NCBI RefSeq assembly: GCF_026340655.1
Contig: NZ_JAPEOZ010000001.1
Span: forward strand, 2,170,001-2,234,000
DNA length: 64,000 nucleotides
From: Streptomyces sp. NBC_01275
Lineage (GTDB): Bacteria; Actinomycetota; Actinomycetes; Streptomycetales; Streptomycetaceae
Direction: 5' to 3'
The position numbers and the translations under genes are program-made. Below, piece after piece: positions 33,765 to 42,161 of the stretch (its first letter is position 1; every line of letters begins with the position of its first letter). Under the pieces are notes generated by a model that saw nothing but the letters and a program-made list of their open reading frames with translations, made no database searches and was not told the origin of the DNA.

Positions 33765-34039
33765 GAAGCTCCTGTCGTGACGAGGGCGGGGTGTGCCTTC
33801 GGGCGACGGTGGCCGGGGCTGTGAGCTGTCGGCCACGAGCTGTCGGCTGGTTGCCATGGGCTGTCGGCTGTGGTGTCCACGGTACGGGGAGATCCTGGAG
33901 AGGGTGGGGCGGTTGGGTTTCGGCGAGGTGACACCGGGCTCGGAACCCGAGTTCTTTATGAACGCAACGCCGTCAGGGCTCCCTCATGGGTCCGTCATGG
34001 CTCCGTCCTGGCTCGTCATGGCTCCGTCCTGGCCCGTCC

Positions 34040-34813
34040 TCACCCCGCCCTGGCCCCGGTCACCGTCTCCTCGAAGAGCGCTCGGGCCCGTTCGAGGGCC
34101 TCGGCGACGGACCCGCTCCCGACGTCCGCGACGAGTTCGTCGACCCGTCTCAGCCCGGCCCGCTCCAGCAGCCGCTTCTCGTTCGTCACCCACTCGCCGC
34201 GCGCGGCGAGCACGGCATGCCCGGTCTGGGCGGCGGCGACGGCCAGCGCGCCGGCGGCCTCGGTGCGCCGCCCGTGGGGCGCGTGGCCGGCGACCGCGTA
34301 GGCGAGCGTCGCCCGCGCGGTGCCGTACCACCGTTCGCACGCGGCCTCGCGGAGCTTCTCGGGATACCCGGCCGGACGCGGCAACGGGCCGTGCAGCACC
34401 TGGTTGACCGCGAGCTCGGCGACGACGAGGTAACTCGGGATGCCGGCGAGGTGGAACATCAACGGCTCCACCCGGAACCGCCCCTGCTCCGCCTCCGCCA
34501 GTTCGTGCTCGACGACGTCGAGGTCCCGGTAGTGCACGTCGACGCGGCGGCCGTCGATCGTCAGCCAGGCCCCTCCGTTGAAGACCCCGCCGCCCCAGCC
34601 GCCGATCTCGGACGCCTCCCCCTCCCACCCGACGGCCCGGAGATCGTCGGGGTCGAAGGAGCCCCGGTAGTAGACGGCGAGGTCCCAGTCGCTGTCGGGG
34701 CGGTGGTGTCCCTGGGCCCGGGATCCGCCGAGGGCGACGGCCCGCACGCCGGGGAGAGCGGCCAGGCGGTCGGCGGTGGTCCGCAGGAAGGCGTGGTCGG
34801 GGGTGGCGGGCAT
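34040..34813 (-). CDS. Nucleotidyltransferase-domain protein
   Basis: A 257-residue protein of the polymerase-beta-like nucleotidyltransferase superfamily. GGSRAQGHHRPDSDWDLAVYY (about residues 29-49) contains the GS loop and two metal-binding Asp residues; a third acidic residue is in RRVDVHYRDL. The C-terminal half is helical. Close relatives resemble kanamycin/lincosamide-type or stand-alone NTases, but no resistance phenotype can be read out. The ATG follows GGAG by eight bases. An octanucleotide array lies immediately upstream. Confidence 0.88.
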   Translation of the reverse strand: MPATPDHAFLRTTADRLAALPGVRAVALGGSRAQGHHRPDSDWDLAVYYRGSFDPDDLRAVGWEGEASEIGGWGGGVFNGGAWLTIDGRRVDVHYRDLDVVEHELAEAEQGRFRVEPLMFHLAGIPSYLVVAELAVNQVLHGPLPRPAGYPEKLREAACERWYGTARATLAYAVAGHAPHGRRTEAAGALAVAAAQTGHAVLAARGEWVTNEKRLLERAGLRRVDELVADVGSGSVAEALERARALFEETVTGARAG

Positions 34814-34898
34814 GGGGCGGCTCCGATTCTGCGTTCGCCCGTTCGCCCGCTCGTCCGCTCACCCTCTTCGCCACTCCTCCGCTGCTCCACTTTTCCGC

Positions 34899-35002
34899 TG
34901 CTCCGCTGCTCCGGTGCTCCGGTGCTCCGGTGCTCCGGTGCTCCGGTGCTCCAGTGCTCCGGTGCTCCGGTGCTCCAGTGCTCCAGTGCTCCAGTGCTCC
35001 GG
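34899..35002. repeat. Octanucleotide tandem array, 13 units
   Basis: TGCTCCGG repeats every eight bases from 34899 to 35002, with TGCTCCAG at units 7, 10, 11 and 12 and TGCTCCGC at unit 1. Because eight is not a multiple of three, all frames read a 24-base, eight-residue repeat, which creates long false open frames. On the minus strand each unit contains GGAG. It lies between two minus-strand genes. Confidence 0.95.
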
Positions 35003-35010
35003 TGCTTCCC

Positions 35011-35391
35011 TCAGAAATCCCAGATGTTCTTGTGCCGGTGGCGGGTCGGAGGGTGGTCCAGTTCCTCGGCGGCGGTGAGGAGGTCGCCGGGCGGGGCGGC
35101 GCGCAGGTGCAGGAGGGCGGTCGCACGGAAGACGGACAGGGCGGCGCGCGCCCGGGACTCGTACGGGCCGTCGACGGTCTCGTTCAGGGTGCGGGGGAAG
35201 GTGTAGGCGCTGAAGGCACGCACCAGCGGGACGGGGGACGGACGGCGTCGTTCGCGTCGGGCGCGGCTCGACTCCTGCTCGCTGTAGCGGAGTTCGGTGA
35301 GGTGATGGCCGGTGAAGAGGATCGGACGGCAGCCGTCCGGGCAGTGGTGGGCGCGGTGGCGGGGGCGGATGTGATGGACGGTGCGGGACAT
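35011..35391 (-). CDS. Small basic protein, unrecognised family
   Basis: A 126-residue Arg/His-rich protein: MSRTVHHIRPRHRAHHCPDG at the start and PPTRHRHKNIWDF at the end. Mid-protein TELRYSEQESSRARRERRRPSPVPLVRAF is strongly basic. The ATG is seven bases after GGAGG. The pattern of an N-terminal VHHxRPRHR and C-terminal HRHxxxWDx recalls small Streptomyces hypothetical proteins, but I assign no function. The His/Cys content would permit metal binding. The stop lies nine bases from the octanucleotide array. Confidence 0.7.
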   Translation of the reverse strand: MSRTVHHIRPRHRAHHCPDGCRPILFTGHHLTELRYSEQESSRARRERRRPSPVPLVRAFSAYTFPRTLNETVDGPYESRARAALSVFRATALLHLRAAPPGDLLTAAEELDHPPTRHRHKNIWDF

Positions 35392-35519
35392 GGCAGACCT
35401 CCAGGGGCGCGCCGGAGGGTCCGGCGCCGCCCGCTAGAAGTCCGCTGCCGTGAAACGGCCTCGATGCTTGCTGCGCATGGGAGAAAGCCTCGTGGGCGGT
35501 GTCCACGGCTGTCCAGTGG

Positions 35520-36260
35520 TTATCGAGGCTCCCCCGGCCCCCACGCCCTTCGCTTGGGCACCGGCTTCGCGAAGCTCCCCGTGCGGCTCGTCCGCAGTCC
35601 CATCCCGACCAGCGCCTCCGCCAGTTTCACCGCCGCGCCGACGCCGTCCACGACCGGCAGGCCCAGTTTCTCGCCCACCGCCCGTTGCAGTCCCGTCATC
35701 CCGGCGCACCCCAGGACCAGCACCTCGGCGCCCGCGTCCCGGGCCTGCTCGGCGGCCGCGAGGAAGGCCGCCTCCGTGCGGTCGGCGTCGCCCAGGTCGA
35801 GGACGCCGAGTCCGGTGCCGACGACGGCGGCGCAGTTGCGGCCCACTCCGGCCAGTTCCAGGCTGTCCTCGATCTGGCCGCAGGACCGTTCCAGCGTGGT
35901 GACGACCCCGTACCGGCGTCCGAGCAGACAGGCCAGGTGGGCCGCGGCCTCGGTGATGTCGACGACGGGTACGTCCACCAGCTCCCGGACGCCCTCGCGT
36001 CCGTGCTCGCCGAAGCCGGCCATGACCACGGCGTCGTAGGGCGGACCGTCGTAGGTGCGCAGCGTGTCCATGACGGCGGCGGCGGAGAGGTAGCTGTCGA
36101 GCCAGCTCTCCGCGGACTCGGGGCCCCAGGTGGGGGTCAGTCCGGTCACGGTGGTGCCCGGGCCTGCCGCGGCCCGGGCGCCTCGCACGATCTCCTCGGT
36201 CATCTCCTGCGTGGTGTTGCAGTTGGTGACGACGATCCGCACGTCCCGCACATGCCTCAC
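35520..36260 (-). CDS. Asp/Glu/hydantoin racemase-family protein
   Basis: A 246-residue enzyme with the two-cysteine racemase fold: IVVTNCNTTQEMTEEI at the start, VVMAGFGEHGREGVREL, and VLVLGCAGMTGLQRAVGEKL with the second catalytic Cys. GTG 36260 is ten bases after GGAGG, which itself lies at the stop of the permease gene; two later in-frame GTG codons are possible starts. With a hydantoin/allantoin-type permease directly upstream and a GntR regulator beyond, it probably interconverts enantiomers of a hydantoin or allantoin. Confidence 0.88.
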   Translation of the reverse strand: MRHVRDVRIVVTNCNTTQEMTEEIVRGARAAAGPGTTVTGLTPTWGPESAESWLDSYLSAAAVMDTLRTYDGPPYDAVVMAGFGEHGREGVRELVDVPVVDITEAAAHLACLLGRRYGVVTTLERSCGQIEDSLELAGVGRNCAAVVGTGLGVLDLGDADRTEAAFLAAAEQARDAGAEVLVLGCAGMTGLQRAVGEKLGLPVVDGVGAAVKLAEALVGMGLRTSRTGSFAKPVPKRRAWGPGEPR

Positions 36261-36265
36261 GTCTC

Positions 36266-37744
36266 TCAGACCTCCAGGGGCTTCTCGACGGCGACCGCGG
36301 ATCCGGCCGCGCGCTCGTCGCGGCACAGCAGCACGTACAGACCGGCCCCGAGGGCCGTCCCGATGAACCAGGAGTAAGGGGCCACGTCGCTGAAGGTCTT
36401 GACCAGCGCGAGCACGGCGGCGACCCCGGCGGAGGGGAGGAACGCCCACAGGGCCTTGGGGTTGACGCCCTTGCGGTAGTAGTAGGGGGCGCCGGGAGTC
36501 GCGTCGAACAGTTCGTCCACGTCGACGCGACCGCGCTTGACCCAGTAGTAGTCGACCATGATCACGCCGAACAGCGGGCCGAGGAAGGCGCCGAGGCCGC
36601 CGAGGAAGTACTGGACGACCGTGGGGTTGGAGAACAGGTTCCATGGGGTGACCACCAGGGCCGCCACCGTGCTGATCATGCCGCCGACCTTGAAGGTGAT
36701 CTTCTGCGGCCAGACGTTGGCGAGGTCGTACGCCGGTGAGACGAAGTTGGCGACGATGTTGACGCCCATGGTCGCGACGGCGAAGGTGAGCGCGCCCAGG
36801 ACGAGCACCCAGGTGTTGCCGACCTTGGCGACGAGCTCGGCCGGGTCGGTGATGGCCTCGCCGAACACCTCCAGCGAGCCGGCGGTGACGATCACGGAGA
36901 CGACCACGAACGCCGTCGAGTTCAGGGGCAGGCCCCAGAAGTTGCCGCGTCGGACCGTCTTGTAGTCGGGGGCGAAGCGGGAGAAGTCGCAGAAGTTGAG
37001 CATCAGCGTGCCGTAGGTGGCGAGGATCAGGCCGATCGCGCCGAACCACTGCCGCCACTGCTCGCCGACGGAGACCGGGTGCGGGGTGCTGGTGAGCGAG
37101 ATGGTCCAGCCGGCCTTGGACAGGACCCAGATCGCCAGGGCGATCATCACCAGCCAGATCGCCGGGCCGCAGAAGTCCTGGAACTTGCGCACCGACTCCA
37201 TGCCCTGGCTGATGATCACCGCCTGGATCAGCCAGAGGGACAGGAAGGAGATCCAGCCGAGCGCGTCGAGGCCCAGGAACGAGTTGTGCGTCCAGGACTC
37301 CAGGCCGGGCCAGGCCGCCAGCAGCATCACGTTGACGGCGACGGAGGCGAGGTAGGTCTGGATGCCGTACCACATGATGGCGATCACGGCCCGGATCAGG
37401 GCCGGGATGTTGGCGCCCCAGACGCCGAAGCTGATGCGGCTGACCACGGGGAAGGGGACGCCGTGGCGCTGGCCGATCCTCCCCATCCAGTTCATGCCGA
37501 TGTAGATGAGCACGAAGCCGACGAGGAGGGAGGTGAAGACCTGCCACACGTTCATGCCGAGGACCAGCAGGCCCGCGGCGAACGTGTAGTTGCCGAGGTT
37601 GTGGACGTCGGACATCCACATGGCGAAGAGGTCGAAGACCTTCCAGTTGCGCTTCCCGGCGGGCGCGAGGTCTTCGTTGGTGAGCCGGGGGTCGGGGACG
37701 AACGCTGGTGCGCCGGTGGCTTCGGCGCGGTCGGCGAGGGACAC
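36266..37744 (-). CDS. NCS1-family nucleobase/hydantoin/allantoin permease
   Basis: A 492-residue importer with about 12 membrane spans. The N-terminus has NWKVFDLFAMWMSDVHNLGNYTFAAG in the position of the substrate- and sodium-site helix 1 of Mhp1-like carriers; FPVVSRISFGVWGANIP and FCDFSRFAPDYKTVRRG are further NCS1 hallmarks. The GTG follows GGAGG by four bases. It is the first gene of a two-gene operon with the racemase, and a palindromic operator lies 55 bases upstream. Confidence 0.92.
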   Translation of the reverse strand: MSLADRAEATGAPAFVPDPRLTNEDLAPAGKRNWKVFDLFAMWMSDVHNLGNYTFAAGLLVLGMNVWQVFTSLLVGFVLIYIGMNWMGRIGQRHGVPFPVVSRISFGVWGANIPALIRAVIAIMWYGIQTYLASVAVNVMLLAAWPGLESWTHNSFLGLDALGWISFLSLWLIQAVIISQGMESVRKFQDFCGPAIWLVMIALAIWVLSKAGWTISLTSTPHPVSVGEQWRQWFGAIGLILATYGTLMLNFCDFSRFAPDYKTVRRGNFWGLPLNSTAFVVVSVIVTAGSLEVFGEAITDPAELVAKVGNTWVLVLGALTFAVATMGVNIVANFVSPAYDLANVWPQKITFKVGGMISTVAALVVTPWNLFSNPTVVQYFLGGLGAFLGPLFGVIMVDYYWVKRGRVDVDELFDATPGAPYYYRKGVNPKALWAFLPSAGVAAVLALVKTFSDVAPYSWFIGTALGAGLYVLLCRDERAAGSAVAVEKPLEV

Positions 37745-37798
37745 GGGGCCTCCATGGACGACGGGAGCGAGGGGGTGGCGGAGGGCTACTTTCCGGTC

Positions 37799-37814
37799 GT
37801 TTGGTATACCAAAC
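37799..37814. promoter_or_regulatory. GntR/FCD operator
   Basis: GTTTGGTATACCAAAC is a perfect 16-bp palindrome whose core TGGTATACCA matches the TnGTnnACnA-type sites bound by FadR/VanR-class GntR regulators. It is centred in the interval between the permease (start 37744) and the GntR gene (start near 37907). Confidence 0.85.
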
Positions 37815-37906
37815 TGCGGTCATGGTCCCGCCGTCAAGGGCTCTGACCGATGTCCGACCCGTTACGGCTCGGTAAAAGCCCCCTCGCGTCGGCGAAGATG
37901 GATCTC

Positions 37907-38584
37907 ATGAGCTCCACGGCGAAGATCGAACCCCTCGGCGCGGTGCGCGAGCGCGTCCTGGCCACGCTGCGGCAGGACATCATCGCGGGCCGGCTGCGCC
38001 CCGGCGACCGGCTCGTCGAACGCGAGCTGGCCGAACGGTTCGGGGTCTCGCGGGTACCGGTCCGGGAGGCGATCCGGGCCCTGGTCTCCGACGGCTTCGT
38101 CCTCTTCGAGTCGGCGCGCCGCACCGTCGTACGCCGACTCACCCCCGACGACGTCAAGGAACTCTTCGAGCTGCGCGAGGCGTTGGAGGTGTACGCGGCG
38201 GGGCTGGCCGCGTCACGGGCGACCCCGGAGGCCCTCGCGGAGCTGCGGAAGCTCCTCGACCGGACGGCCACCGCGACCGCGGCCGGAGACGCCGAGACGA
38301 TCACCGACGTCAACACCCGCTTCCATGACGGCATCCTGGCCATGGCGGGCAACAGCCTGCTGATCTCGGTGATGGAACCGGTCGACGGCCGACTGCGCTG
38401 GCTCACCCGCCAGAACGAGGAATGGCCCCAACTCCTCACCGAACACCAGGAGCTGTACGACGCCATCGCCTCCGGCGACCCCGACCGCGCCCGCGCCCAC
38501 GCCTTGAGCCACGTCCAGGCCAACTACCGCTCCACCGTGCGGCACCTGTTCGAGTCCCCGTCCGAACGACCGACCTCTGCCTGA
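37907..38584 (+). CDS. GntR-family regulator, FadR/FCD type
   Basis: A 225-residue regulator. The winged helix is at about residues 8-75 (LGAVRERVLATLRQDIIAGRLRPGDRLVERELAERFGVSRVPVREAIRAL in pieces), followed by an FCD domain with LFELREALEVYAAGLAA, DVNTRFHDGILAMAGN and HQELYDAIASGDPDRARAHALSHV, whose Asp/His residues form the metal and ligand site. In-frame ATGs at 37850 and 37898 are alternatives; none has a strong ribosome site. It should repress the divergent permease-racemase operon until the imported substrate or a product binds. Confidence 0.9.
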   Translation: MSSTAKIEPLGAVRERVLATLRQDIIAGRLRPGDRLVERELAERFGVSRVPVREAIRALVSDGFVLFESARRTVVRRLTPDDVKELFELREALEVYAAGLAASRATPEALAELRKLLDRTATATAAGDAETITDVNTRFHDGILAMAGNSLLISVMEPVDGRLRWLTRQNEEWPQLLTEHQELYDAIASGDPDRARAHALSHVQANYRSTVRHLFESPSERPTSA

Positions 38585-38671
38585 CCGCTCGGACACGGCC
38601 GACCACTGCCTAGACTCTGCCGACCTCGCACGCACAGACGTGCGCACGGAAACGGGACGGAGAAAGAGAAC

Positions 38672-40138
38672 ATGGTCAGCAGACGTGGGCTGTTGGGCGG
38701 AGCCGCACTCGTGGGGGCCGGCGCCGTGACCGGTGTGGTCGGCGGCGCCGGGAACGCCGCGGCCGACGCCCCGCTGGACACCCCGTTCACACCGGTCACC
38801 GCACCGCATCTGGCCGAGGCCGAGCAACTGGTGCAGTACCAGCGTCTGCTGGCGGCCGGCCATCTGCCCACAGGTCTGACGGGCCACTGGCCGCTGGACG
38901 GGACCGGAGCCGACCGCTCCGGCCGCGAGCGTCCCGTCGCCCTCGGCTCCGGCGCGAGCTGGACGACGCTGCGGGCGGGCGGCGAGCTGAGCCTCGACGG
39001 GACCTCCGGGGCGTACGCCGCCACGACCTCCGTACTGGACACCACCGCCCCCTTCACGGTCTCGGCCTGGCTGCGGCTGGCCGACGACGCCGACCCGGCG
39101 AACATGTACACGGCCGTCAGCCAGGACGGCGCCTCGTGCAGCCGCTTCCTCCTGCAGTACGACGACACCGCCGCGGCCTGGGCGTTCAAGGTGCGCGGCG
39201 AGGACCAGAGCGTCAAGGTCTCCGCCCTCGCCGCCACCCCCGTCGCGCTGGGCCGCTGGACCCACCTGACCGGAGTCTGGGACGGCGCCCGCATCCAGCT
39301 GTATGTCGACGGCGTCCTGGAGGGCAGCGCGGACACCACGCTGTCATGGGCCGCGACGCAGGGCTTCAACGTGGGCCGGGCCCGCTGGGACGGCGCGTAC
39401 GCCAACCGCTTCAAGGGCTCGATCGACGACGTCCGGGCGTACGGCCGCGCCCTGAGCACCGATGAGATCGCGCTGGTCAGCGGCCGGACGGCCCGGGCCA
39501 ACAACGTCTACCTCGTCGGCGCGGCCTCGAACGTCGTCTGGGGGCGGCCCGACGACCTGCCGAGCTGGATCGCGCGCGCCCGCTGCTCGTCGTTCGTCAC
39601 CTGGGTGCTGCGCCACACCTACGGATGGGCGACCGACGACTACTTCCGCCAGTACTTCCAGGACCGCATCCCGGAGGCCGCCGACTACCGCAAGGCGTTC
39701 ACCGACGGCACCGGCGGCCCGCGCTTCCAGCGCATCCGCAAGGTCGCCGACCTGCGGCCGGGTGATCTGATCGCGGTGGACTACAACGGCTCCGACGCCG
39801 ACAACACCGGGCACATCGTGCTGGTCCGCCAGATCAAGGGCGTCTACACGGGCGCTCTGAACTTCGCCGGCGAGACCCAGTACGCCGTCGAGGTCGCCGA
39901 CTGCACCTCCGACCCGCACGGCGTCTACGGTCTGGGCGGCTACGCCCTGTACCCCGACACCCGCATGGGCGGCAGCGCCGACACCGACGACTTCGAGGGC
40001 GTGGGCATCGGCCACATGATGTTCTACGCCGCCGACGCCACCGGCGAGTTCTCCCGCTACCGGTGGAGCGTCAACACCGGGTCGGCGAAGACGTACACCG
40101 TCGCCCAGCGGCCGATCGCGGCGGCACGGATCATGTGA
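38672..40138 (+). CDS. Tat-exported LamG plus NlpC/P60-like protein
   Basis: A 488-residue secreted protein. The N-terminus MVSRRGLLGGAALVGAG with cleavage near AAADA is a twin-arginine signal. Residues about 68-270 form a LamG/concanavalin-like sandwich (GHWPLDGTGADRSG, RWTHLTGVWDGARIQLYVDG, GSIDDVRAYGRALS). The C-terminal part has a Cys in ARCSSFVTWVLRHTYGW (C305) and His in GHIVLVRQI (H381), an order consistent with an NlpC/P60- or CHAP-like cysteine hydrolase. A carbohydrate- or wall-directed amidase or peptidase is inferred. The pairing of these domains in one chain is uncommon. Confidence 0.8.
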   Translation: MVSRRGLLGGAALVGAGAVTGVVGGAGNAAADAPLDTPFTPVTAPHLAEAEQLVQYQRLLAAGHLPTGLTGHWPLDGTGADRSGRERPVALGSGASWTTLRAGGELSLDGTSGAYAATTSVLDTTAPFTVSAWLRLADDADPANMYTAVSQDGASCSRFLLQYDDTAAAWAFKVRGEDQSVKVSALAATPVALGRWTHLTGVWDGARIQLYVDGVLEGSADTTLSWAATQGFNVGRARWDGAYANRFKGSIDDVRAYGRALSTDEIALVSGRTARANNVYLVGAASNVVWGRPDDLPSWIARARCSSFVTWVLRHTYGWATDDYFRQYFQDRIPEAADYRKAFTDGTGGPRFQRIRKVADLRPGDLIAVDYNGSDADNTGHIVLVRQIKGVYTGALNFAGETQYAVEVADCTSDPHGVYGLGGYALYPDTRMGGSADTDDFEGVGIGHMMFYAADATGEFSRYRWSVNTGSAKTYTVAQRPIAAARIM

Positions 40139-40175
40139 CCGCCCTCCTTGTCCCCCTGGCCCCTGGCCCCCTGCC

Positions 40176-41144
40176 TCAGCGCCGGGCGTATCGGTCGGTG
40201 GCTGCCACCAGTGCCTCCGCCACGCCCGGCGCGCCCGCGCCGTGACCGGCCTGGTCCACGATCACCAACTCGCTGTCCGGCCAGGCGTGGTGCAGTCGCC
40301 AGACGATGCCGAGGAGGTTGCCGAAGTCGAGGCTGCCCTGGACGAGGGTGCCGGGGACGCCCTTGAGGAGGTGGGCGTCGCGCAGGACGACGCCCTCCCC
40401 CTCGGTCTCGGCGCCCAGGAAGTGGCCGTTGCCGAAGTAGTGGGTGACGGTGCGGGCGAAGCCCTTGCGGAACTCCGGGTCCTCGAACCGTTCGACGGAT
40501 CTCGGCGGCGCCGGAATCATCGCCGTCTCCCAGTCGGTCCACGCCCGCGCCGCCCGCTCCCGCACCCCGGGGTCGGGCGACTCCAGCAGCCTGTTGTACG
40601 CGGCCGCGAGGTTGCCGTCCCGTGCCTCGCCCTCCGGCAGCTCGGCCAGGAACCGCTCGAACGCCTCCGGGAACACCGTGCCCAGCCCCCTGGTCAGCAG
40701 CTCCACCTCGGCGTCGGATCCGGTCGCGACCCCGGCCAGCACCAGCTCGCTCACCGCACCGGGATGCGTCTGCGCGTACCGCAGCGCCAGCACCGACCCC
40801 CACGACACGCCCCACACCAGCCACCGCCCGATCCCCAGCCGGCCGCGCAGCAGCTCCAGGTCGGCCAGCAGCCGGTCCGTCGTGTTGACGCCCATGTCGG
40901 TGCCGTACGCACTCGCGTGCGGGGTGGACCGCCCGGCGCCGCGCTGGTCGAGCAGCACGATCCGGTAGGCGGCCGGGTCGAAGAGCCGCCGGAAGTACGC
41001 GGACGATCCGGAACCCGGCCCGCCGTGCAACACCAGAGCGGGCTTGCCCCGGGGGTTGCCGCAGGCCTCCCAGTAGACGCGGTTGCCGTCCCCGACGTCG
41101 AGCATGCCGTGGTCATACGGTTCGATCTCCGGATACAGGCCCAT
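40176..41144 (-). CDS. Prolyl aminopeptidase (proline iminopeptidase)
   Basis: A 322-residue alpha/beta hydrolase that removes N-terminal proline from peptides. The oxyanion motif HGGPGSG is at residues 40-46, the nucleophile elbow GVSWGS at about 112-117 (Ser114), and the C-terminal QAGHGAG supplies the His. DQRGAGRSTPHA is characteristic of the family. The ATG has no ribosome site, but TATACG lies eight bases upstream, so the transcript may be nearly leaderless. It ends 37 bases from the convergent LamG gene. Confidence 0.93.
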   Translation of the reverse strand: MGLYPEIEPYDHGMLDVGDGNRVYWEACGNPRGKPALVLHGGPGSGSSAYFRRLFDPAAYRIVLLDQRGAGRSTPHASAYGTDMGVNTTDRLLADLELLRGRLGIGRWLVWGVSWGSVLALRYAQTHPGAVSELVLAGVATGSDAEVELLTRGLGTVFPEAFERFLAELPEGEARDGNLAAAYNRLLESPDPGVRERAARAWTDWETAMIPAPPRSVERFEDPEFRKGFARTVTHYFGNGHFLGAETEGEGVVLRDAHLLKGVPGTLVQGSLDFGNLLGIVWRLHHAWPDSELVIVDQAGHGAGAPGVAEALVAATDRYARR

Positions 41145-41185
41145 CAGGGCACCGTATAGTCCGCACGCCCCGGTGGTCGTACGGA

Positions 41186-42061
41186 TTACGGCAGCCCAGC
41201 CGCCCGGCCCGCCGTGTGCAGGACGTCCCGCAGCATCTCGGGGGTGAGCCGACCGGTGAAGGTGTTGCGCTGGCTGACGTGGAAGCAGCCGAAGACTTCG
41301 AGCCCACCGCCGTCTCCCCCACCCCCACCCTCCCCACCCGCCCTCCCCGCCCTGCCGTCCGGGCTGTCATGGTCATGACCATGGCGGCCCGTCCCGTCCA
41401 GCGTGATCCGCGTCCCGTGCGCGAAGGCAGGCCGGGGACGCGGCACCGTCCAGCCCGCCTCGGCGAACGCGGGCAGCGCGGCCTGCCAGCCGAAAGCGCC
41501 GAGCACCACGACCGCCCGCAACGTCGGCCGCAGCAGCCGCAGCTCCTCGACCAGCCAAGGGCGGCAGGCGTCCCGCTCCCCCGGGGTGGGCTTGTTCTCG
41601 GGCGGCGCGCAGTGCACCGGCGCGGTGATGCGTACCCCGTACAGCTCCAGGCCGTCGTCGGCGGAGACCGAGGTCGGCTGCGAGGCGAGCCCCACGTCGC
41701 ACAGCGCCCGATACAGCACGTCCCCGGAACGGTCACCGGTGAACATACGGCCCGTGCGGTTGCCCCCGTGCGCGGCCGGGGCCAGCCCGACGATCAGCAG
41801 CCGGGCATCGACCGAACCGAAGCCGGGCACCGGCCGCCCCCAGTACGTCCAGTCGGCGAAGGCGGCCCGCTTGGCCCGAGCCACCTCCTCCCGCCAGCCG
41901 ACCAGCCGAGGACAGGCCCGGCAGCCCGTGACACGGCGGTCCAGATCGTCGAGTGCGGCGGAGGACTCCACGCCGTGCGGACCGCCCGACCCAGGCAAGG
42001 CACCCGGCCCATGCAAGGCATCCGGTCCATGCAAGGCGTCCGAGCCGCGGGAGGCGTCCAT
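41186..42061 (-). CDS. Uracil-DNA glycosylase, family 5-like
   Basis: A protein of up to 291 residues. The iron-sulfur cysteines C47 and C50 (GCRACPRL), a further pair around HCAPPENKPTPGERDAC, motif 1 GLAPAAHGGN and motif 2 HVSQRNTFTGRLT define family 4/5 DNA glycosylases; Ala-Pro-Ala in motif 1 instead of GE-P is the family 5 (UdgB) pattern. It removes uracil and related bases. A Gly/Asp/His-rich insertion of about 30 residues precedes motif 2. The first 30 residues come from short repeats and the ribosome site is one base from this ATG, so GTG 41971 is a possible true start. Confidence 0.88.
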   Translation of the reverse strand: MDASRGSDALHGPDALHGPGALPGSGGPHGVESSAALDDLDRRVTGCRACPRLVGWREEVARAKRAAFADWTYWGRPVPGFGSVDARLLIVGLAPAAHGGNRTGRMFTGDRSGDVLYRALCDVGLASQPTSVSADDGLELYGVRITAPVHCAPPENKPTPGERDACRPWLVEELRLLRPTLRAVVVLGAFGWQAALPAFAEAGWTVPRPRPAFAHGTRITLDGTGRHGHDHDSPDGRAGRAGGEGGGGGDGGGLEVFGCFHVSQRNTFTGRLTPEMLRDVLHTAGRAAGLP

Positions 42062-42161
42062 GCCTCCACCGTACGGCCGGGTCGGCGGGCGGAGAGTCGG
42101 CGCGGGGTCCGTCTGCCGCCCGGACGCTCGGCCGCTGTGCCGGACCCCTGCCCCCGCCGTG

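Noticed and set aside
34899..35002. Possible CRISPR array
   Set aside because: Repeat unit is eight bases with no spacers, and no cas genes are nearby.
35437..35478. 14-residue minus-strand peptide MRSKHRGRFTAADF
   Set aside because: No ribosome site and too short to support as a gene.
34930..36039. Cysteine/proline-rich repeat ORF on the plus strand (RCSGAPVLRCSGAPVL)
   Set aside because: Produced by the octanucleotide array read in one frame; continues antisense to the racemase and has no ribosome site.
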